Source of the DNA: CBDCUW01 sp963734865
GTDB lineage: Bacteria > Planctomycetota > Planctomycetia > Pirellulales > Pirellulaceae
Length of the DNA: 64,000 nt
Direction: 5' to 3'
Assembly: GCA_963734865.1 (NCBI GenBank)
Contig: CAVTIV010000019.1
Coordinates: 1,116,001 to 1,180,000 of the forward strand
Positions 41,230 to 49,804 of the stretch are shown piece after piece. The notes under the pieces were generated by a model that had not been told where the DNA came from, searched no databases, and worked only from the letters and a program-made list of their open reading frames with translations. Position 1 is the first letter of the stretch. Every line of letters begins with the position of its first letter. A program made the position numbers and the translations under genes.

Positions 41230-42918
41230 TCAGTATCCCTGCTGAAATGCGTCGATCGCCTCGGCAAGGCTGTCGGGATCGATTGCCGGCGGATCTGCCG
41301 CCACCTGGGTCACGATCGGATGGATGATCGGTTCTCGCTCTTGGCGCGGAGCCAGGGGTGGCGATCGCAACGATGCCAGGAAAACAACGATTTGCTTCCG
41401 CCTTTCTTGGGTCAATGAACGATACTCCGCTGCCGCATCGGACGCCTCGCCACTATGCCACCGAATCGCGGAGTCCAAATTCGCAGCGCGACCATCGTGA
41501 AGGTAGGGCGCCGAATCGGCGACACCCCACAATGGCGGCGTCCGCCACTCACGTTGAAGCAAATCCCAGGTCACTTGAGCGGGGTTCCGTGTTTCCAGGA
41601 CGCTCGCGGGTACCTTGCCGCGAGGAAATCGTGGCTGCTCAGGCCTGGCAACCTGATAGGGTTCGGGTATCGTCGAAGAGGGGCTGCCGTAATAACCTCC
41701 AATCGGGCTGCCCGATCCAAACGGTTGCTGTCCAGGAGTGAATATTGGGATTCGCAATCGTGGCATGCTGGCCGTTAGCGCACCGGATGACGCGGGGGAA
41801 GGGGCTTGCAATAAATCGCCCATGTCGTGCAGCAAGAAATCGCTGTACACGCCTCTGGCTGGGTAGACGTTCTCGACATGACAGAGGGCACATCCGATCT
41901 TGCCGAACAACCGTTTGCCGTCTCGGACCGCTGCCGATTCCTCCGGCAACCGCGTCTCCTGCATCGGATAGGGCAGCGTGCGAACATAGTTGACTAACCT
42001 CGTGACGTCCGGCTCCTGCAAGTCGACGCCGAGGCTGATATAAGTCTCGTCGGCAACATCGGCCGGCTGCGGTGTGCGCGATACCTGCAATCCGAGCTCC
42101 CCGGCACAAGCGCCGCGAACGAACTGATCGAGTGTTGCCGTCTGGGCACGCCAGCCGAACTTGCCGGCACCCAGTCGACCGGTCACGCGTCCGCTGCTGC
42201 GTCGATCTTGCCCGCGAGCGATCCGTTGCAGTGTGGCCGATTCGATCTCGTCAACAAGGCCAAGTCCAAACAGCGGCGGCGAATTCCGTTGGCTCAAGTA
42301 GAAGTCAAGCCCACCGACCCGACCCGCCAGAACAGGTCGATCCGCAATCGCATCGGTCGTCCGCTGTTCGGAGACAAACCATGCCTGCGGCGCGCCGCCC
42401 GGAATATGGGCACCAATTTGTGTGCGAATCCAATCGTAAAATGGGCGCACCGACTTTTCGTGCACGACGACATCCAGCGACAAGGCACCCCGCGGCGACA
42501 ATAGCCCCGGGTACAAATCGATCAACGCTTTGCGAGTGACATCGTTGGGAAGTGTCTTGCGATCGAGCGCCGGAGACCGCGGGTCGAGCGTCAGCAGCGT
42601 CACGTTTCGATCAACACCCGCACCACCACCTCCGGCATGACAGTCCTCGCAGGAGGTGGCATTGTACATCGGCCCCAAGCCATCACCGGCCAGTGCCATC
42701 AGCCGTCTCTCGAATTCCCGTCGCGACTCCTTCTCGCCCTGCTCCAGCAATTCGGGTGGCTCGTGTGTCCACTGACGCTCGAACAGTTCCCTGCCTTCAT
42801 CGATCATCCGCGGGTCGGCGGCAATCAGGCCGGCGCACGAAAAGGCCAGCAGTCCGGCCATGATTCGAGTTGTATGCCGAACCAAAAAACCCCGATTACT
42901 GAATTGGAATCTGGTCAT
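41230..42918 (-). CDS. Di-haem DUF1111 protein (thiol oxidoreductase-like)
   Basis: 562 residues from the ATG at 42918 (frame open to 43050). A signal peptide (IMAGLLAFSCAGLIAADP) is followed by two c-type haem sites, CEDCHAGGGG near the N-terminus and CALCHVENV in the middle, plus the block FGLGLVDEIESATLQRIA and the C-terminal YLHDGRAANLDSAIRWHSGEASDAAAEYRSLTQERR, all characteristic of the DUF1111 family (CxxCHG-type peroxidase relatives). It would be a periplasmic electron-transfer or oxidase protein. It is a single gene. Confidence 0.88.
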   Translation of the reverse strand: MTRFQFSNRGFLVRHTTRIMAGLLAFSCAGLIAADPRMIDEGRELFERQWTHEPPELLEQGEKESRREFERRLMALAGDGLGPMYNATSCEDCHAGGGGAGVDRNVTLLTLDPRSPALDRKTLPNDVTRKALIDLYPGLLSPRGALSLDVVVHEKSVRPFYDWIRTQIGAHIPGGAPQAWFVSEQRTTDAIADRPVLAGRVGGLDFYLSQRNSPPLFGLGLVDEIESATLQRIARGQDRRSSGRVTGRLGAGKFGWRAQTATLDQFVRGACAGELGLQVSRTPQPADVADETYISLGVDLQEPDVTRLVNYVRTLPYPMQETRLPEESAAVRDGKRLFGKIGCALCHVENVYPARGVYSDFLLHDMGDLLQAPSPASSGALTASMPRLRIPIFTPGQQPFGSGSPIGGYYGSPSSTIPEPYQVARPEQPRFPRGKVPASVLETRNPAQVTWDLLQREWRTPPLWGVADSAPYLHDGRAANLDSAIRWHSGEASDAAAEYRSLTQERRKQIVVFLASLRSPPLAPRQEREPIIHPIVTQVAADPPAIDPDSLAEAIDAFQQGY

Positions 42919-43539
42919 CGAACCGGCCCTGTGCAGAGAAGCGAAAAGACGAAGAGCTGCAGCGATATTGTAATGCACGACAACGTCGACCGACTCCCAG
43001 CGGACGATCAACGATCGGCCAAAAAAGTCTTTCGACGTCTGCGGACACACATTTGGTTCGTCGATGACTGCAAATCATCGAGCAAGTGACCAACACCCGT
43101 CGACGTTACCCAAAGTCTATCGAATGCGTCGGCCGGCGGCAAATTCTCATGCGACTCACCCCTCTTTCACCTCAATTTTGACAGCGAGATCCCAATCCGA
43201 CGAGCAATTCCAGAGATACCGACGGATGTTGTCGGCCCAATGATCATCCACCAGCGTTGCCGCCGGTCTGGATCGGCCAACCGCGTTCCTTCGGTCGATT
43301 GATTTCACCAAAGAGAACGTCGCGGATGATCGACTTCATGATTCGAGATTCCTTGTTCGATATTCGGTGTTCGAGATTCGGTGTTCATCGTTCGGGATGC
43401 GCGGGGGAATATCGAATGTCGAACAAGGAACGCCGAAGGCTGAAGTACACGGACATCGCGGATCAGCGGAGACCGAGAGTTGACTTTGATTTCAGGATCG
43501 ACTGCGCCGAGGTCTCCTGCGCATCCGATTGTTCGCAAG
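42919..43539. other. Intergenic region carrying an inverted-repeat element
   Basis: 620 bp without a supported gene. A plus-strand frame at 43257-43568 mainly translates the repeat at 43341-43440 and is not convincing. Confidence 0.5.
43341..43440. repeat. Interspersed inverted-repeat element (TTCGATATTCG family)
   Basis: The left arm (about 43348-43366) contains CCTTGTTCGATATTCG. The right arm (about 43409-43431) contains GAATATCGAA and CGAACAAGGAA, so the arms pair over at least 11 contiguous bases plus a second block. Between them the unit TTCGGTGTTCG recurs. This is the layout of a small REP- or MITE-like intergenic repeat of planctomycete genomes; family assignment needs a search. Confidence 0.65.
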
Positions 43540-44403
43540 TCATCTTGGGGTGGAGACAACGCGTGTGACGAACCCATCAAGTTGATTTAAGTACGCTTCG
43601 GTGAGCCAGTTGTTGTGATCAGCATTTTCAATTGTAACGAATTGTTTTGGTTCGTTCGCCGCCCTGAAAATCTTTTCGCCCGACGAGATTGGAATCGTGC
43701 GATCCACGCTTCCGTGACTTTGGAACAATGGGCCACGATAACGGACAATCTGCGCCAGCGAGTCAAGTTTGTTCCGCGGAACTAGCCAAGACAGTTTCGG
43801 ATAGTGGACGTCGGCAACATCGCGAAGAGATGAAAACGTGCTTTGCAGGATCAGGCCTCGTGGTGGTGAGTCGGCCGCCAATTGAACGGCGATAGCACCA
43901 CCAAGTGATTCGCCCATCAGGAGCATTTCCGAATCTTTGACGGTCGCAAGTTCGCGTAATTTCGCCCGAGCGGCAGTCGCATCCTGAATGGCCCCTTCAA
44001 CCGTCGGCGTGCCCTCGCTGCGTCCATATCCCCGGTAGTCGAATGCGAACACGGACAATCGTGCTTTGCTTTGCAAGTAACGTAGCCATGGCGCTCGTGA
44101 CGCGATATGTCCGGCGTTTCCATGCGCCAGGAGAACAACGGCACGCGGGTTGTCGCACGGACAATACCATCCGTGTAGTTTCGTTTCGTCTTCAGCGGAA
44201 AAGAAGACGTCTTTGAATTGCAGGTTCCCAGGCTCCCAGTCTCCGCTTGGGAATTTGGACGGAAAGAACAACAAGAGTTCATCGATCGATTGCGGCTTGG
44301 GCTCGGTTTTTGAGTCGGGGCCCTTTGATTCCTGTGCGCGACAAGGCGCCGATATCAACGCGAGAAAGGTCACGAAAAGACTACCGATCCACCGGTTCAT
44401 CAT
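43540..44403 (-). CDS. Alpha/beta hydrolase (exported serine hydrolase)
   Basis: 287 residues from the ATG at 44403 (a second ATG follows at 44400); a signal peptide (IGSLFVTFLALISAPCRA) sets this start over the open frame to 44577. The core is VVLLAHGNAGHIASRAPWL (oxyanion HGN), VFAFDYRGYGRSEGTPT and the nucleophile elbow LLMGESLGGAIAVQLA (GESLG). The catalytic Asp lies in HGSVDRTIPI and the His in ADHNNWL. It belongs to the BEM46/DUF-type serine aminopeptidase-like group; the substrate is unknown. Confidence 0.88.
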   Translation of the reverse strand: MMNRWIGSLFVTFLALISAPCRAQESKGPDSKTEPKPQSIDELLLFFPSKFPSGDWEPGNLQFKDVFFSAEDETKLHGWYCPCDNPRAVVLLAHGNAGHIASRAPWLRYLQSKARLSVFAFDYRGYGRSEGTPTVEGAIQDATAARAKLRELATVKDSEMLLMGESLGGAIAVQLAADSPPRGLILQSTFSSLRDVADVHYPKLSWLVPRNKLDSLAQIVRYRGPLFQSHGSVDRTIPISSGEKIFRAANEPKQFVTIENADHNNWLTEAYLNQLDGFVTRVVSTPR

Positions 44404-45056
44404 GAGACACCATCGGGGTTGGACCAACGGTTGCCGTAAAGCGACGGCCTGGTGACGCACGTTATCACGCCACAGTGGCGCCCTCAAGTGCTGCCTGTAA
44501 TTGCTGAGTCTGAAACAATGTTGTATTGCGTGCGATTCAATCTCTTCCGCGTTTGATCGAGCTATTCTCTCGATCACGTGTGTTTGGGTAGCGTTTCATC
44601 GATTCCATGCCTATCTCAATCTGCCAACGCAGCAAAGACGTCACAGCCAACAACGATAGCGAACCGACGCCCAGACGACATCAGAGAAAGTTTTTGACAA
44701 CCATGGATACACATGAATCGACAAGCGGGAAGGATCTGCATTGGTGTCGATTCGGTTGATTCGTGGTCAATATCGAGGTCGATCATCCGGTTTTGATCCG
44801 AAGTCCGTGGCTGCTGCGCGACCCACGGCTACTCTCTTTGCCCCTTCCAGGGACGCCGCGCTACGACGGCGAAGTCTGGCCCCTTCCAGGGACGCCGCAC
44901 GACGACTACGAGGCAGTCACAGAGAGTAGCCGGCGGTGCGCAGCAACCGCCGGTCGGGCGGATCCCAATTGCCGATTGACCCCGAAGGGTGTCACAGACG
45001 GACTCTCCGTTGAGTTGACCGATCAGCCATGAACGGAGCGTCGATCCGTTTAAAAC
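44404..45056. other. Intergenic region left of the attC array
   Basis: 650 bp with no supported gene. It contains a repeat block at 44827-44931. Short open frames on both strands are composed of this repeat. It marks the left border of the cassette array. Confidence 0.5.
44827..44931. repeat. Direct repeats enclosed by an inverted repeat
   Basis: The 20-bp unit GCCCCTTCCAGGGACGCCGC occurs at 44840-44859 and 44879-44898. The pair is enclosed by 14-bp arms GGCTACTCTCTTTG (44827-44840) and CACAGAGAGTAGCC (44918-44931), which pair at 13 of 14 positions. It looks like a small mobile or dispersed intergenic element. Confidence 0.65.
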
Positions 45057-45146
45057 GCAGAACAACCGGGTTGACCGAGGCCGAGCAGACGAGCAACCAC
45101 TGCCCAAGAGCCATCCGAGGCCTCCGCGTCCAACCCATGGTTCGTC
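45057..45146. repeat. attC-like site 1
   Basis: 90 bp. The left heptamer is GCAGAAC (45057-45063) and the right is GTTCGTC (45140-45146) after CCATG. Inner arms AACCGGGTT and CAACCC pair, and the centre contains TGCCCAAGAG, also found in sites 5 and 15. It is the leftmost site of the array. Confidence 0.75.
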
Positions 45147-45245
45147 GTGAACCGGTACTCGGCCAACGCGAAAGGATCGTAATTGGCATCAATTCGTTCC
45201 ATGGTACAATCGAGAGAACGGACAGTCAGTGGGAAAGGAAGAACA

Positions 45246-45470
45246 GTGGCCGACCACCCAAACAAGCATATCCGAGACGCTGTCGCGTATGCGGAATCGC
45301 ATGGATGGCGAGTGGTCAAGGCAAATGCGCGAGCCCACGTTTGGGGTCGGATCTACTGTCCGCTTCGGAATCGGGAGGGTTGTGCCAAGGCAGTCTATTC
45401 GACGCCCAGGAGCCCGAAAGACCACGCGAAAGACATTCGACGTGCCGTCGACCGTTGCCAGCATGGGTAG
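45246..45470 (+). CDS. Small basic protein, first gene of a TA-like pair (74 aa)
   Basis: GTG start at 45246, preceded by AAGGAAG at about 45236-45242; ATG codons farther upstream in the frame (45183, 45201) lack a ribosome site. The protein (HPNKHIRDAVAYAESHGWRVVKANARAHVWGRIYCP ... STPRSPKDHAKDIRRAVDRCQHG) is basic and Cys/His-containing. It resembles a widespread small family with HicA-like character (GWRVVKA strand and ARAHVWG) that is usually paired with a small acidic gene. The pair is the only plus-strand content of the array. Toxin identity is inference. Confidence 0.65.
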   Translation: MADHPNKHIRDAVAYAESHGWRVVKANARAHVWGRIYCPLRNREGCAKAVYSTPRSPKDHAKDIRRAVDRCQHG

Positions 45471-45491
45471 TACCGAACTCAGGAATACGAA

Positions 45492-45746
45492 ATGAGCAAG
45501 TATGAATTCAGTCTGATCCTGAAGGGACCTTTAGAGCTGACGGAAGAAATCGCTGACAAGCTGTTCGAGTGCGGATGCAATGACGCGACCCCTGGGACGT
45601 GCAATGGGGTGTTCACAATCGACTTTCACCGTGAGGCAGAATCGTTGGAGGCGGCAATCAACTCGGCAATCCGGAACGTCCGCGATGCCGGACAGGAGGT
45701 CGAGCATGTGCAAATAGAAGCCAATGCGATGCCACAGTCCGCCTGA
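45492..45746 (+). CDS. Small acidic partner protein, second gene of a TA-like pair (84 aa)
   Basis: Starts 21 bp after the first gene of the pair. It is acidic (SKYEFSLILKGPLELTEEIADKLFECGCNDATPGTCNGVFTIDFHREAESLEAAINSAIRNVRDAGQEVEHVQIE), with a ferredoxin-like alpha/beta pattern suiting an antitoxin or partner protein of the HicB size class. The stop at 45744-45746 lies 9 bp before attC site 2. Small TA modules in their own orientation are well known in sedentary integrons. Confidence 0.65.
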   Translation: MSKYEFSLILKGPLELTEEIADKLFECGCNDATPGTCNGVFTIDFHREAESLEAAINSAIRNVRDAGQEVEHVQIEANAMPQSA

Positions 45747-45755
45747 TGTTCCGTC

Positions 45756-45846
45756 GACGAACAACCGGGTTCACTGGGGACGAGCGGTAGGGCAAACACT
45801 GCCCAGTCGCGTTTTCGAGTCCTCCGTGTGCAACCCATGGTTCGTC
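45756..45846. repeat. attC-like site 2
   Basis: 91 bp, GACGAAC (45756-45762) to GTTCGTC (45840-45846). Its left octamer CGACGAAC is the exact complement of GTTCGTCG at the right end of site 1, defining the TA-pair cassette. Inner arms ACAACCGGGTT and GTGCAACCC pair. Confidence 0.82.
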
Positions 45847-46571
45847 GTTGCCTTTGTTGCAAACAACTCGTCAACGCGTTTCCTGATGTCCGCGTGAATG
45901 TTTGCATCCCACTCGGCTGCGTTGTGTGCGCCCCAGTCAAGCTGTGACGCGTAGTTTGGATTCCCGTCGACGATGAAACCGTTCGCGGGGTCAGCCAAAC
46001 AAATATTTTGAACACGCGGTTCGTCTTTCCACTCGCCCCAGCAGAAAGAATTGCGCGAATAGTAATTGACAAGATTCTCGATGTTCCTGGGCAAACGTTC
46101 CATTCGTCCGCCACGCGAAAACGAAGAAGCGTCGAGACCGACCGCCAGCCGAATATTGATTGCCGGCTCGCGACGCAACTGTTGAGCGATATCGAGCATT
46201 GTGTGGCCACCCCAGCTATGCCCAATGAGGATGAGATGGTCGAACTTGGATTGAGCGTGGGCGGAGCGTATCTTCTCGATGATCGCTTTCGAGCCCGGAC
46301 CCTGTTGCACCGCGAATTGTCCGGCAGATGCACCATTCCAATTGAAGAACTCGACTTGGTACCCCGATTGTTCAAATTCGACCACTAGTTGGTAGATACC
46401 GCTATTCCCGGTTCCACGAGCAGCCGTTCGCGTAATTTGATCGGCGGAAGCATCTGATCTGAATCCCGATATCGCAACAACGAGCACAGACGGTTCCTGC
46501 GCAACAACCGAGCCCGGCGGTAGACCGACTGCGGTGGTCAACGCGATCGACAGGACGACTAGACGACACAT
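45771..46571 (-). CDS. Lipase-like alpha/beta hydrolase (cassette gene)
   Basis: 266 residues. A signal peptide (MCRLVVLSIALTTAVGLPPGSVVA) is followed by LVVAISGFRSD and the nucleophile elbow LILIGHSWGGHTMLDIA (GHSWG). The C-terminal 25 residues (TNHGLHTEDSKTRLGSV ...) are encoded by attC site 2, a common feature of cassette genes whose stop lies inside the site. The start is 21 bp from the attC 3 heptamer. The substrate is unknown. Confidence 0.78.
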   Translation of the reverse strand: MCRLVVLSIALTTAVGLPPGSVVAQEPSVLVVAISGFRSDASADQITRTAARGTGNSGIYQLVVEFEQSGYQVEFFNWNGASAGQFAVQQGPGSKAIIEKIRSAHAQSKFDHLILIGHSWGGHTMLDIAQQLRREPAINIRLAVGLDASSFSRGGRMERLPRNIENLVNYYSRNSFCWGEWKDEPRVQNICLADPANGFIVDGNPNYASQLDWGAHNAAEWDANIHADIRKRVDELFATKATTNHGLHTEDSKTRLGSVCPTARPQ

Positions 46572-46592
46572 AGCGAGAGAGACATTCCTTTC

Positions 46593-46655
46593 GACGAACG
46601 TTGGCCGTCAGCGGGCCCGGCCAATGTGGTATCGATCGACCAATCACCCTACGCC
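46593..46655. repeat. attC-like site 3, left part, interrupted
   Basis: Begins with GACGAAC (46593-46599), whose extended octamer is the exact complement of GTTCGTCG at the end of site 2. The body GTTGGCCGTCAGCGGGCCCGGCCAA forms short arms. After about 46655 it runs into intron-related sequence, and the right part is not recognised. Confidence 0.6.
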
Positions 46656-47098
46656 CGGCTCGGGGCGAGTAGTTCGGGGTCTTTCGAGTTTAGGATAGGG
46701 TTTGTGTTCACGGTTTGCCACGGATTTCTCCTTGTGATGTCACAATATTCTCTCGATGCCCAATTGTCATTGACATTGAAGTACTGAAAGTGACCTTGAA
46801 TCTTACGCACCAGCGTCGGCCAAACGATTGAGATCGGTGTCGTGAGCTGAGTCCGAAACCAGTCTTTCAGCTCGCGCACCTTCGCACCAAACTTCTTTGC
46901 CGATGTTCTCCGTTTCAATTTGAACTTCGTCTTCTTCTCGGCCAACTCTAACGAGTACCGACCAAGACTTTTGGTCAACACTTCGCGAAAACGCTTGGCG
47001 TCCGTTTCTCGCTCGAACGTGCAGATAAATCCGGGCTCGGTAGGTAGTCCACAATTTGGGCAGTTGTACGCCTCGCTGCCATCACCTTGTCGCGCCAC
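46649..47098 (-). pseudogene. Group II intron reverse transcriptase/maturase remnant A
   Basis: A 149-codon frame. FICTFERETDAKRFREVLTKSLGRYSLELAEKKTK matches the segment after the YADD box of group II intron RTs, and KVRELKDWFRTQLTTPISIVWPTLVRKIQGHFQYFNV matches the maturase X region, but about 90 intervening residues and the whole N-terminal RT are missing. The first 24 residues look foreign. The end (NPILNSKDPELLAP) is encoded by a segment of about 90 bp also present at remnant B (about 47862-47950). It is an internally deleted, dead element next to attC 3. Confidence 0.75.
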
Positions 47099-47176
47099 AT
47101 CGCTGACGGTCCTTGGCGTAGCGTAGGGATTGGTGTCGCTCGTACCGGCGCAGAACTAAATAAGAAGCATTTATGT

Positions 47177-47328
47177 CGACGAACGGATGCAATCACCCTG
47201 CCGCGACGAGAAATTGTCCATTTTCAAGACGCCCGACTTCGCGGCTTGGGTGCATTGCTTTATCCGCGTCTCGACTCCGTCTCACTGGACTATGCCGACT
47301 CTTCGTTGCAGTGCATGGGAATCCGCCG
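47177..47328. repeat. attC-like site 4 (degenerate)
   Basis: The left octamer CGACGAAC is at 47177-47184. The right end is GCATGGGAATCCGCC (to 47328), which looks like the usual ATGGTTATCCG with two changes. At 152 bp it is longer than the others and may carry an insertion. Arms GATGCAATCACC and GTTGCAGTGCAT partly pair. It lies just beyond the stop of the membrane-protein cassette gene. Confidence 0.5.
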
Positions 47329-47343
47329 GTTTGGAATCAGCGG

Positions 47344-47706
47344 TCAATTAGGGAGGCCGTATAGGAGCATAAGCAGGATGTACGGACCAGCAAAGAGAGC
47401 AAAAACAGAAGACGCAAACAAAACAATCGCGGGGCGGATTTTGCCGGACCGCCATTGAAGCGATGACCATCCAAACCCAAATGCACAGCATGCGACCAGC
47501 ACCACAAGTAGCGGTATGTAGGTTGGAAGTGAGCCACCCATTTCCGCTATCGCGAGGTAGTTCTGGACGGCGACAAGAATCGCGGAGATAAAAGCGAAAG
47601 TCGCGAATACAGCCGAGAGCCAGAACATCGTGACGCACAGAATACGATAGCGTTGACGATTCGCGTCGTCTGTAGCAGCAGGCGGGTCGTAAGGGTTAGC
47701 GTTCAC
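47344..47706 (-). CDS. Small multi-span membrane protein (cassette gene, 120 aa)
   Basis: GTG start at 47706. It begins NANPYDPPAATDDANRQR, a soluble opening seen in many small planctomycete membrane proteins, followed by four hydrophobic segments (ILCVTMFWLSAVFATFAFISAI, YIPLLVVLVACCAFGFGW, AIVLFASSVFALFAGPYILLMLL). No family is recognised. The start lies 62 bp from attC site 5 and the stop 16 bp from site 4, the expected cassette geometry. Confidence 0.65.
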   Translation of the reverse strand: MNANPYDPPAATDDANRQRYRILCVTMFWLSAVFATFAFISAILVAVQNYLAIAEMGGSLPTYIPLLVVLVACCAFGFGWSSLQWRSGKIRPAIVLFASSVFALFAGPYILLMLLYGLPN

Positions 47707-47767
47707 GTTTAACGGTGGCAGTCGTAGCGGAGAGATGTTCTAGCGTACTCGCCGTCAGATTTCAGTC

Positions 47768-48336
47768 GGATAACGAAATGAACGGCCAGGATCACCCAGC
47801 CCGAGGAGTTGGCGAACCCTTGCCCAAGAGAAGTTCGAGGGCTCGGCCGTGAGTAGCCCGAGGTCTTTTGGATTTAGGATAGGGCTTGTGTTCCCTGATT
47901 GCCACTCGTTTCCGATTCTGTGGTGTCACAATATTCTATCCCTGGCCAATTGACCCTCGGCCCCTCCCAGAACCGGACGTGCGCCGTTAACCGCATCCGG
48001 CTCCCAACCGACACCTCTCACTCAGCATCACTGCGCCCTCGACATCGCAATTCAGTCTTTGATCTGGCCAGGTTGCGGCAACGGGTAGCACTCTAAATAC
48101 ACTTGATAGTTGGCCCAGTTCAGATTCGCCCCTTTTCTGACTCCGCCGTCGCATCCAGCGCGGACCTAAACGCCGGGCCGCTTCGCGGAACTTCATCAGC
48201 GATTTCGACGTGAGACGTCTTCTACCCTGACTGTAACACTCGATACCGGGCCTGTGGCTAACAGTTACCCAGGCGGGATTCCCACCCGCTAGTTCTCAAA
48301 CCATTTCCAGTCCGCACGTGCATTTTTTGGCTCGTC
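47768..48336. repeat. attC-like site 5, split by an intron remnant
   Basis: The left part starts with GGATAAC (47768-47774) and shares GGCCAGGATCACCC and TGCCCAAGAGA with site 15 as far as CTCGGCCGTG (about 47854). The right part (48318-48336) reads GTGCATTTTTTGGCTCGTC, aligning with GTGCATCCGTTGGTTCGCC at the end of site 15. The intervening 460 bp is a group II intron remnant, so the attC was the insertion target. Confidence 0.7.
47855..48317 (-). mobile_element. Group II intron remnant B with intact domain V
   Basis: On the minus strand it starts at 48317 with GTGCGGACTGG (GUGYG-like 5' end) and a 5' domain that is shared with remnant C (56248 leftward). At 48003-47970 it has a 34-nt hairpin beginning GAGCCGGATGCGG and ending ACGTCCGGTTC, the length and form of domain V (triad AGC). 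Most of domains I-IV including the ORF is deleted. The left end shares about 90 bp with remnant A. Confidence 0.75.
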
Positions 48337-48356
48337 GTGATGCAGTGAATTCCGCT

Positions 48357-49730
48357 CTAACGGAGCAGACCGATCCTGTACGTCATATTGCGCGGCACAA
48401 CCTCAAAGCGTACCATTGATTCGCCGCGGGTTTGCGCCACGCGTACAGCAATGGACTTGTCCTCCTCGTCCTTGACGGCGACGCGATCAGGCGGCCACGA
48501 CTGTGGTATAGCGACTTCGATGGTCAGTGGCTGATCGTAGAATTCCGGATCAGTGAGGCTTGTCAGTCGGAACGAAAGCTGACGGTCGTCCGACTGCACC
48601 CGTGACAGCGCGGCTCCGATTCGCTCCGTCTGGTACTTGTAAATGTCGGCCATGCCGGCGATCCAAAGGGATGCCTCGCGCTTCCTGGCGATGTCCAGTG
48701 CGGCGCGAAAGTTCGCCTCGCTGCTACTGAGGCCTTCGCCGATATAATGGTAGTGGATCCGACACCAAAGCCCTCGCTGAATGTGCTGTTCCAGAAACCT
48801 GCGAAACGTGTCTACGCGGTTACCGTACGAATCATCCATGCCCAGGGAGTTTTGCGAAGCGTCGAACTGGTAGTATTTGTCGAGGTAATAGCGGAGCGTA
48901 TGCGTTGTTTCCCAAAGTGTGCCTCCGCCGAGATTCAAGGCCGTGAGTTTGCTCTTGCCGGGCGACAGCTTCCAAATCGCCTTGGCGGCGTCACCAACCT
49001 CCGCCTCCATGTCGGCGTCACCGGTCGCCCCGCGATGGTGGGCCGAATGATTGGCAAACTCCTGGTCCCCGCGTTTCGCTACGGCTTCCCATTCGGCCCG
49101 GTGATCCTCAAAGGCTGAGCGCCGGCGGCTGTTGGGTTCCCGTCCGCCGGGATTGATCATGAAGGTGCCGCGAAAACCATACTCGCGCAGGATCGGAATC
49201 GCCTTTGACAGATGGCTCGGGTGGGAATCATCGAACCGGATGCTGAGGGCGGCCTGCCTGCCATCGTGCCAACGGGCAATGGTCAAGCTCAAGCCCGTCG
49301 TCTCGTCGGTCAAGGTCCGCTGCTTTTCGGCCGGAGACGTCGGGCGGCTTCCGGGCGGATCGACCACCTGCACAAAGTACGTGGCGTGTGCTGCCGGTAT
49401 CGGAATGAGTAGCTTGTGCCACTCGATGCCGCTGCGTCGAACAGTGAGTGCCACGTTTCGGACGTCGCAGACTTCGACGTCCGCGAACGGCCATGCATTG
49501 CGTCCACTCGTCGGCAATTCGACACGGAGCGTAAGTGGTTCACGCGCTGTCTTAGGGTCTACACTTATCTTTACCTTGCGTGGCTCCACCAACTCGACGG
49601 CCACGGTCGCAGGGCCTTCGTAGTTCTCGAATCTCACCGTGACACCGGCATCCTCCGCCGCGCTCGCCCTGATAGCCAGCAGCGAGCAGAAGACTGGGGA
49701 CATGAACCAATGAAAACGAACCGGAAACAT
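48357..49730 (-). CDS. Polysaccharide deacetylase-like protein (cassette gene)
   Basis: 457 residues from the ATG at 49730, which precedes a signal-like segment (WFMSPVFCSLLAIRASAA); an ATG at 49763 also exists. After an N-terminal beta domain comes a NodB-type catalytic region: ALSIRFDDSHPSHLSKAIPIL (Asp pair), GFRGTFMINPGG and EFANHSAHHRG (H-S-x2-H metal site), then a C-terminal beta domain. It would remove N-acetyl or O-acetyl groups from an extracellular glycan. At 1.4 kb it is large for a cassette. The stop lies about 20 bp from the right end of attC 5. Confidence 0.75.
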   Translation of the reverse strand: MFPVRFHWFMSPVFCSLLAIRASAAEDAGVTVRFENYEGPATVAVELVEPRKVKISVDPKTAREPLTLRVELPTSGRNAWPFADVEVCDVRNVALTVRRSGIEWHKLLIPIPAAHATYFVQVVDPPGSRPTSPAEKQRTLTDETTGLSLTIARWHDGRQAALSIRFDDSHPSHLSKAIPILREYGFRGTFMINPGGREPNSRRRSAFEDHRAEWEAVAKRGDQEFANHSAHHRGATGDADMEAEVGDAAKAIWKLSPGKSKLTALNLGGGTLWETTHTLRYYLDKYYQFDASQNSLGMDDSYGNRVDTFRRFLEQHIQRGLWCRIHYHYIGEGLSSSEANFRAALDIARKREASLWIAGMADIYKYQTERIGAALSRVQSDDRQLSFRLTSLTDPEFYDQPLTIEVAIPQSWPPDRVAVKDEEDKSIAVRVAQTRGESMVRFEVVPRNMTYRIGLLR

Positions 49731-49804
49731 AACGTTTTCTCTTGTTCTCTGTAGATGCTTCATTACTTTTTGAGCCGAGACATTTGCCGCAACGTTCTTT
49801 CAAC

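Noticed and set aside
43257..43568. Plus-strand 103-codon frame
   Set aside because: Most of it translates the inverted-repeat element at 43341-43440.
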